A stretch of 64,000 bases of DNA from UBA5069 sp963773745 (GTDB lineage Bacteria > Chloroflexota > Anaerolineae > Caldilineales > Caldilineaceae): positions 124,001-188,000 of the forward strand of contig CAVZCL010000012.1 in NCBI GenBank assembly GCA_963773745.1, in the 5' to 3' direction. The notes below the pieces were generated by a model. It was not told the origin of the DNA and made no database searches. It worked only from the letters and a program-made list of their open reading frames with translations. Made by a program: the position numbers and the translations under genes. Below are positions 59,812-64,000 of this stretch, one piece after another. The stretch's first letter is position 1. Every line of letters starts with the position of its first letter.

Positions 59812-60546
59812 ATGACACCCTCAGCGCTGGGCGCCGCCTATCCCGTCACGCTCGCGGTCTTCGAAGGGCCACTGGACCTGCTTCTGCGCCTGATAGAGTC
59901 GCAGGAGCTCGAAATCAGCACGCTGAGCCTGGTGGCAGTGACCGATCAATACCTGCGCACGGTGGAAGCGATCGATGAGGTCGACCCGGGTGCGCTGGCC
60001 GATTTCCTGGTGGTGGCGTCGCGGCTCGTCTACATCAAGTCACGCAGCCTGCTGCCCCAGCCGCGCCCCGTCGACGAGGAAGAAGAGGAGGAAGAGCCGG
60101 CCGACGCGCTGGTGCGCCAGCTCATTGAGTACCGCCGCTTCAAGGAAGTCGCGGGCAACTGCGCGACGCGCGAGGAGCAACGGCTGCGCGTCTATGTGCG
60201 TACAGCGCCGCCGCCCGAACTGGAGCGCCGCCTTGAACTGGGCGAGCTGAGCCTTGACCACCTGGTGGCTGTGCTCGAGCGGGTGCTGGCGCGCGTCACC
60301 ACGCAGCCTGTGCTGCCGCGCGTAAAGACCTACGCCGTCACCGTTGCCGAGCAGATTGTGATTGTGCGCGCCACGCTTGTTGCCGCCGGCCAGCCGCTGC
60401 GCTTCATTGATCTGCTCTCGGCGCAAACCAGCCGCCTCGAAGTGATTGTCACATTCCTGGCCGTGCTCGAACTGATCAAGCAGCATGAGATTCTGGCTGA
60501 GCAGCAGGATGCCTTTGCGGACATTACGCTGACCCATGTGGCGTAG
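59812..60546 (+). CDS. scpA: Segregation and condensation protein A
   Basis: ScpA is the kleisin that bridges SMC heads in the bacterial condensin. The 244-residue protein starts with VTLAVFEGPLDLLLRLIESQELEISTLSLVAVTDQYL, followed by LADFLVVASRLVYIKSRSLLP, an acidic linker (DEEEEEEEPAD), and a C-terminal winged helix with VTFLAVLELIKQHEI. All are typical. ATG 59812 lies 13 bases after the TetR stop. scpB, often next to it, is not here; a repeat starts at the stop codon. Confidence 0.95.
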   Translation: MTPSALGAAYPVTLAVFEGPLDLLLRLIESQELEISTLSLVAVTDQYLRTVEAIDEVDPGALADFLVVASRLVYIKSRSLLPQPRPVDEEEEEEEPADALVRQLIEYRRFKEVAGNCATREEQRLRVYVRTAPPPELERRLELGELSLDHLVAVLERVLARVTTQPVLPRVKTYAVTVAEQIVIVRATLVAAGQPLRFIDLLSAQTSRLEVIVTFLAVLELIKQHEILAEQQDAFADITLTHVA

Positions 60547-60652
60547 CGGGGGCTTCCAGCCCGCCGGCAGTTGTAGGTCACGTCTCCTGACGTGACGCAG
60601 TACGCGACGCGATGCTGCGGCGCAAAACGGAGGGCTGGAAGCCCTCCGCTAC
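60543..60652. repeat. Palindromic element, families A and C combined
   Basis: Outer arms GTAGCGGGGGCTTCCAGCCC (60543 on) and its imperfect complement ending at 60652 enclose TTGTAGGTCACGTCTCCTGA (60571-60590). It overlaps the last codons of scpA, supplying its stop codon. The same design occurs at 17000-17138. Confidence 0.85.
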
Positions 60653-60720
60653 AAGTGCCGCGCATTTCGGAGACGCACCAACTAGCTGGTGATCAGCTCA
60701 TGGGCACAATGCCGCAAAAG

Positions 60721-60755
60721 AAAGGAGGGACGCCACTGCTGGCGTCCCTCCTTTT
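60721..60755. terminator. Bidirectional terminator
   Basis: A 12-bp perfect stem (60724-60735 with 60740-60751), CTGC loop, T-run on both strands (TTTT at 60752; CTTTCTTTT on minus). It ends the META-domain gene. Confidence 0.9.
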
Positions 60756-60775
60756 CCTATCCTGCGTGCTCTCGC

Positions 60776-61621
60776 TTATTCGGCGACGTACGAGGCAATC
60801 AGCGCGCCATCGGCCGTGCGCAACTCAAGCGTGTCACCCATAATGCTCCAGGTGGACGCTTCAGGCAGCATCTGCAGATACGCAGTCTCCTGCGCCATCT
60901 CGTCGGGGTTCTCGCAGGCCATCATCGTGGAGATGCCCGGCTCAATCGCGATCGTGTCGCCATCCACCGAATAGCCGAAGCTGTAGTTGTTGCAAGCCTG
61001 GCCGGTCAGCGTGCCATCCGCATTGAAGACGGCCGTAATCGTCGTGCCTTCAACCAGGCCGGTGACAGCCTCACGGCCGTTGTTCACCATCGTGGCGTTC
61101 CAGTTGGTGCCCACCAGCTCAACCGGCACCACTTCGCTGAACATGGCAAGTATGTTGCCGTCAGCGTCTGCAATCGTCAGGGCGCCCATTGCGGCTTCGT
61201 AGCTGGCCGCATTCTCGAGCATGGTAAAGAAGAGGGGCTCCACTTCGGCGCCCGGCCCCATGCATGCCATCATTGTGGAGGCAGCCGGCGAGAAGGTGAT
61301 GCCGCTTTGGCCTTCCAGCGTGTAGCCGGCATTAAAGCGGTTGCAGCCGCCGGTGCCGGAGGCATTGCCGCCCTCAAAGGTAATTGTCGCCTCAGCGCCA
61401 TCCGCCACAGGGGCGAGCACGCCGTCGGCGCCGGCAATGTCCGTGAGCTGCCAGGAAGTACCCTCAAGCACCGTGTTCACGCCATCCACCACGACGCTCT
61501 CTGCGCCGCTTTCCACAGCTTCACCGTCGCCGGCCGGGGCCGAAATCGGCACACAGGCCGACGCAAGCACCATCACCATCAGTACACCGACCATCATGAC
61601 CAGCTTGTTGACCTTCATCAT
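60776..61621 (-). CDS. Lipoprotein with two META (HslJ-like) domains
   Basis: A 281-residue protein with a signal peptide ending in the lipobox LASAC. Two META domains follow: about residues 50-155 (TSWQLTDIAGADGV, GTGGCNRFNAGYTLEG, MMACMGPGAEVE) and 165-281 (TNWNATMVNNGREAV, GQACNNYSFGYSVDG, MMACENPDEMAQE). The NxY/CN and MMAC motifs are typical. META domains occur in heat-shock HslJ and in secreted proteins of unknown role. ATG 61621 (or 61618) follows AAAGGAACG. A bidirectional terminator lies after it. Confidence 0.88.
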   Translation of the reverse strand: MMKVNKLVMMVGVLMVMVLASACVPISAPAGDGEAVESGAESVVVDGVNTVLEGTSWQLTDIAGADGVLAPVADGAEATITFEGGNASGTGGCNRFNAGYTLEGQSGITFSPAASTMMACMGPGAEVEPLFFTMLENAASYEAAMGALTIADADGNILAMFSEVVPVELVGTNWNATMVNNGREAVTGLVEGTTITAVFNADGTLTGQACNNYSFGYSVDGDTIAIEPGISTMMACENPDEMAQETAYLQMLPEASTWSIMGDTLELRTADGALIASYVAE

Positions 61622-61676
61622 CGTTCCTTTCAAGTTCGATTCGGAGTTCAACCCACGATAACAAGCAACGGGTTGC

Positions 61677-62519
61677 TTAGGTGGGACGGGACGTGCCTGT
61701 GCTTTGTTCCCACATGGACGATTCTACTCCAGATTCAGCGACGATGCGTACCGGCGCTCCGGCTGCGTCAACATGACGCTTGACCTCCGCAATGCTCAGT
61801 TGCTTGAAGTGGAAGAGGCTCGCGGCCAGTGCCGCCGCCGCACCCCCCTCGAGCAGCGCCTCGGCAAAGTGCGCAGCCGTGCCCGCGCCGCCGGAGGCGA
61901 TCACCGGTATCTTGACAGCACTCGCAACGCTGCGCGTGAGCGGAATGTCATAGCCGCGCTTGGTCCCGTCGCAATCCATTGAAGTGAGCAGGATTTCGCC
62001 GGCCCCGCGCGCTTCCGCCTCGCGTGCCCACGCAATCGCGTCCATGCCCGTGTTCTTGCGCCCGCCGGCTACAAAGACATCCCACCCTTCGCCACGCGCC
62101 GCAAGCTCCTCGCCCGTGCGGCGGCGCGCGTCTATCGCCACCACCACACACTGGCTGCCAAAGCGCGTCGCCGCTTCGCTGATGACCGCCGGGTTGTGCA
62201 CCGCCGCGCTGTTGATGCTCACCTTGTCGGCGCCTGCCAACAGGATGTCGCGCATGTCCTCCACAGTACGAATGCCGCCGCCCACGGTGAAGGGAATGAA
62301 GACGCTGTCGGCCACGCGCCGCACCATGTCACGCACAATCGCACGCGCCTCATGGGTGGCAGTAATGTCGAGAAAGACCAGCTCATCGGCCCCCTCGCGG
62401 TCATAGACCAACGCCTGCGCGACTGGATCGCCCGCATCCACAAGGTCCACAAAATTGACGCCCTTGACGACGCGCCCGTTCTTTACGTCCAGACAGGGAA
62501 TGATCCGTCGAGCCAGCAT
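61677..62519 (-). CDS. hisF: Imidazole glycerol phosphate synthase cyclase subunit
   Basis: HisF closes the imidazole ring and yields IGP and AICAR. A 280-residue beta/alpha barrel with the active-site Asp in PCLDVKNGRVVKG, GGGIRTVEDM, DKVSINSAAV, the second Asp in VVAIDARR, GAGEILLTSMDCDGTKRGYD and IPVIASGGAG. ATG 62519 is preferred since AGAGG lies 5 bases upstream; ATG 62534 is also in frame. The C-terminal 20 residues extend past the usual end. The glutaminase partner hisH is not in the window. hisA lies upstream on the same strand, separated by a 90-bp palindrome. Confidence 0.95.
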   Translation of the reverse strand: MLARRIIPCLDVKNGRVVKGVNFVDLVDAGDPVAQALVYDREGADELVFLDITATHEARAIVRDMVRRVADSVFIPFTVGGGIRTVEDMRDILLAGADKVSINSAAVHNPAVISEAATRFGSQCVVVAIDARRRTGEELAARGEGWDVFVAGGRKNTGMDAIAWAREAEARGAGEILLTSMDCDGTKRGYDIPLTRSVASAVKIPVIASGGAGTAAHFAEALLEGGAAAALAASLFHFKQLSIAEVKRHVDAAGAPVRIVAESGVESSMWEQSTGTSRPT

Positions 62520-62545
62520 GTGTGCCTCTTCCATGTAGAATCCTT

Positions 62546-62635
62546 GTACGCAGAGAGGGCGGTAACAGCGGCAAGAACATGAAACATGGTACCATGTTTC
62601 ATGTTCTTGCCGCTGTTACCGCCCTCTCTGCGTAC
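62546..62635. repeat. Perfect 90-bp palindrome
   Basis: Bases 62546-62590 are the exact reverse complement of 62591-62635, with no loop and no mismatch. It lies between hisA and hisF, which run in the same direction, so it is in a leader or spacer rather than between convergent genes. Confidence 0.97.
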
Positions 62636-62651
62636 CTGGTGTTTATTGCAG

Positions 62652-63917
62652 CTACAGCGTCACACCGTTGCTCAACCACGCCTGCGCGGCGTCGAGCGCC
62701 GGCAGCTGCTCGGGCGCGGTGTTCACCAGCAACTCCCACGCCTCGCCATAGTTTGCCCAGCGCGCCTCGCAGTGATTCATGTGGCCCAGCGACACTTCGC
62801 CCGGCCGCGGCGCACCCAGAAAGTACACAATGGTACGGTCAATGTCATATGAGCGAACGAAGCAGGTGTAGTTGAGCGTTGTGCTGCACTCCTCGTGCAA
62901 GCGCGCAAGCTTCAACCCGGTTTCGCCGGTAAACTCGCGTTGCGCCGCATCCAGGTCACTTTCACCCTTGGCCACGCGCCCACGCGGGAACTGCCACTGG
63001 TCGTGGAAGCAGTTGTAGATAAGCAGATATTCGGGCCCCTTATCAGTTTTGCGCACAGGGATGATGCCGGCGCTGCGGCGCGTGAGGGGCTCTCTGCCTA
63101 CGGCGATGGCTCGCTCGAGCGTGAGTTTTCCTGTGTAGAGTGCCTGCCCCACAATCACGCCTTCAACGTTGTAGTGCTCATGCTCCTTGAGCAGCGCAAT
63201 GTCGTCAATGCTGCCCACTCCGCCCGATGCGATGACCTTGAGGTCCGTCAGGTCGCCCAGGCGCGATGTCGTCTCCACGTCCACGCCGCTCAACATGCCG
63301 TCGCGGCCGATGTCGGTATAGAGCACCCGCTTCACGCCCAGGGCGGCCATCCTGTGGCCCAGCTCTACCACGTCTACGTCGCTGCTGCTCTTCCAGCCGT
63401 GCGTGGCCACCTTGCCGTCGCGTGCATCAATGCTGACCACAATGCGGTCAGCCCCCCACTTCGCAATCGCCGCGCTGACAAGCTGCGGGTCATTGACCGC
63501 CACCGTGCCCAGGACGACGCGGTCGGCCCCCAATTCCAGCGCCAGCGCGATGTCCTGCAGGCTGCGCAGGCCGCCGCCAAACTGAATGCGAATATCCACC
63601 GCCGCGCGAATTTCGCGCAGGCGGCGCAGGTTGATGGGCAGGCTCTCGGCCAGCCGCTCCTTTGTGCCCATGGGCGTATTGCCGCCCAACGGCACAACGC
63701 GCACACTGGTGGGGCCGTGCAGCAGATCAAGCTGCGCCTGCGTGGCCCCCAGCGCACCATCCAGGTTGACCACATGCAGCCACTCGGCGCCCGCGGCCGC
63801 CCACTGGCGCGCCATGGCAGCCGGGTCCTCGCCGAAGACAGTTTCGGCATTCGGGTCGCCTTGGCGCAGGCGCACGCAGCGACCGCCGCGCAAATCAATC
63901 GCAGGATAAATAATCAT
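62652..63917 (-). CDS. hisA: Fusion of HisA (ProFAR isomerase) with a C-terminal Nudix-like domain
   Basis: HisA isomerises ProFAR in the fourth step of histidine synthesis. Residues 1-275 form its barrel: YPAIDLRGGRCVRLRQGD, FGGGLRSLQDI, RVVLGTVAVNDPQLV, VVSIDARDGKVATHGW, LYTDIGRDGMLSGVD, VIASGGVGS. An insert of about 25 residues (SVRVVPLGGNTPMGTKERLA) sits in the early barrel. After about residue 280 (RSAGIIPVRKTDKGPEYLLI) a Nudix domain follows with GRVAKGESDLDAAQREFTGE, in which one catalytic Glu of the REUxEE core is Gly. ATG 63917 begins exactly at the family start; no strong ribosome site is seen. One continuous frame without break, so the fusion is real in this sequence. Confidence 0.9.
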   Translation of the reverse strand: MIIYPAIDLRGGRCVRLRQGDPNAETVFGEDPAAMARQWAAAGAEWLHVVNLDGALGATQAQLDLLHGPTSVRVVPLGGNTPMGTKERLAESLPINLRRLREIRAAVDIRIQFGGGLRSLQDIALALELGADRVVLGTVAVNDPQLVSAAIAKWGADRIVVSIDARDGKVATHGWKSSSDVDVVELGHRMAALGVKRVLYTDIGRDGMLSGVDVETTSRLGDLTDLKVIASGGVGSIDDIALLKEHEHYNVEGVIVGQALYTGKLTLERAIAVGREPLTRRSAGIIPVRKTDKGPEYLLIYNCFHDQWQFPRGRVAKGESDLDAAQREFTGETGLKLARLHEECSTTLNYTCFVRSYDIDRTIVYFLGAPRPGEVSLGHMNHCEARWANYGEAWELLVNTAPEQLPALDAAQAWLSNGVTL

Positions 63918-64000
63918 GCTCAGGGGTTTCCAGCCATTTGGCACAGATGGACATCAAGTCGGCGCTGTCGAGGAGCCATCCCATTGACCGCAATATCGCG
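63895..64000 (-). CDS. Possible 3' end of a gene entering from the right edge
   Basis: An open frame on the minus strand from the window edge to TGA at 63897-63895 overlaps the hisA start. It includes GWLLDSADLMSICAKWLETP. No family is recognised, so it may be a chance frame. Confidence 0.2.
   Translation of the reverse strand, partial: AILRSMGWLLDSADLMSICAKWLETPEHDYLSCD

Noticed and set aside
59640..60546. TetR-ScpA fusion suggested by the continuous frame
   Set aside because: The joining residues (YERGSQARFRSNYW) do not fit TetR, while the next frame gives WLASTLSEQLLG and a stop; ScpA starts normally at 59812.

Overview
The window looks like a chromosomal segment of an uncultured, non-phototrophic member of the Chloroflexota (Anaerolineae/Caldilineae-like). 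This is an inference from the high GC content, Thr/Pro-rich linkers in exported proteins, a large NTPase-BTAD regulator, cysteine-motif surface proteins, and long intergenic palindromes. No rRNA, prophage, complete insertion sequence or CRISPR array is visible.

Layout. 1-6300: tail of a Nudix regulator, a frame-broken surface protein, elongation factor P, an ALDH7-type aldehyde dehydrogenase, then (minus) a HisN-like phosphatase coupled to a helical-repeat protein. 6300-8400 (minus): an AAA+/VWA chelatase-type pair. 8500-12000: an ECF sigma factor with a recognisable ECF-type promoter, its membrane anti-sigma partner and a bactofilin-like membrane protein. 12300-16950: hisI-hisE, guaB, purA, sfsA (frame-broken). 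17350-17790: tmRNA gene with promoter and terminator, followed by a GH3 hydrolase. 19200-21500: small stress-type proteins. 21600-26030 (minus): ligase-associated exonuclease, Ig-like surface protein, CCA-adding enzyme. 26350-31000: NTPase/BTAD regulator and small membrane proteins. 31000-36400: frame-broken sugar dehydrogenase, tRNA-Asp, a peroxiredoxin-like gene with an in-frame TGA at its redox site (candidate selenoprotein), an amidohydrolase and a stand-alone restriction-related domain. 36550-44000 (minus): GH63-like glucosidase, FabI, TyrS, zinc-ribbon protein. 44150-47550: FGE-like, CysQ-like and SRPBCC proteins. 48000-58130: two paralogous multidomain cell-wall proteins bracketing a beta-helix protein and a toxin-antitoxin pair that lies between 64-bp direct repeats. 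58400-60550: methyltransferase and divergent TetR gene, then scpA. 60700-63920 (minus): META lipoprotein, HisF and a HisA-Nudix fusion.

How the genes fit together. Histidine biosynthesis is scattered over the window (HisN-like, HisI, HisE, HisF, HisA), and guaB and purA sit side by side at the IMP branch point. Several genes encode envelope proteins: GH3, M23 and PGRP/amidase domains, bactofilin, beta-helix.

Cautions. About ten genes show clear frame breaks although their protein similarity continues in another frame. Most breaks are single-base events, which suggests consensus indel errors, though decay cannot be excluded for some. The TGA in the peroxiredoxin-like gene differs: the frame is kept on both sides. 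Palindromic repeats fill most gaps, including a perfect 90-bp palindrome and a recurrent 48-bp-arm element. All functions are read from motifs; no database search was run.
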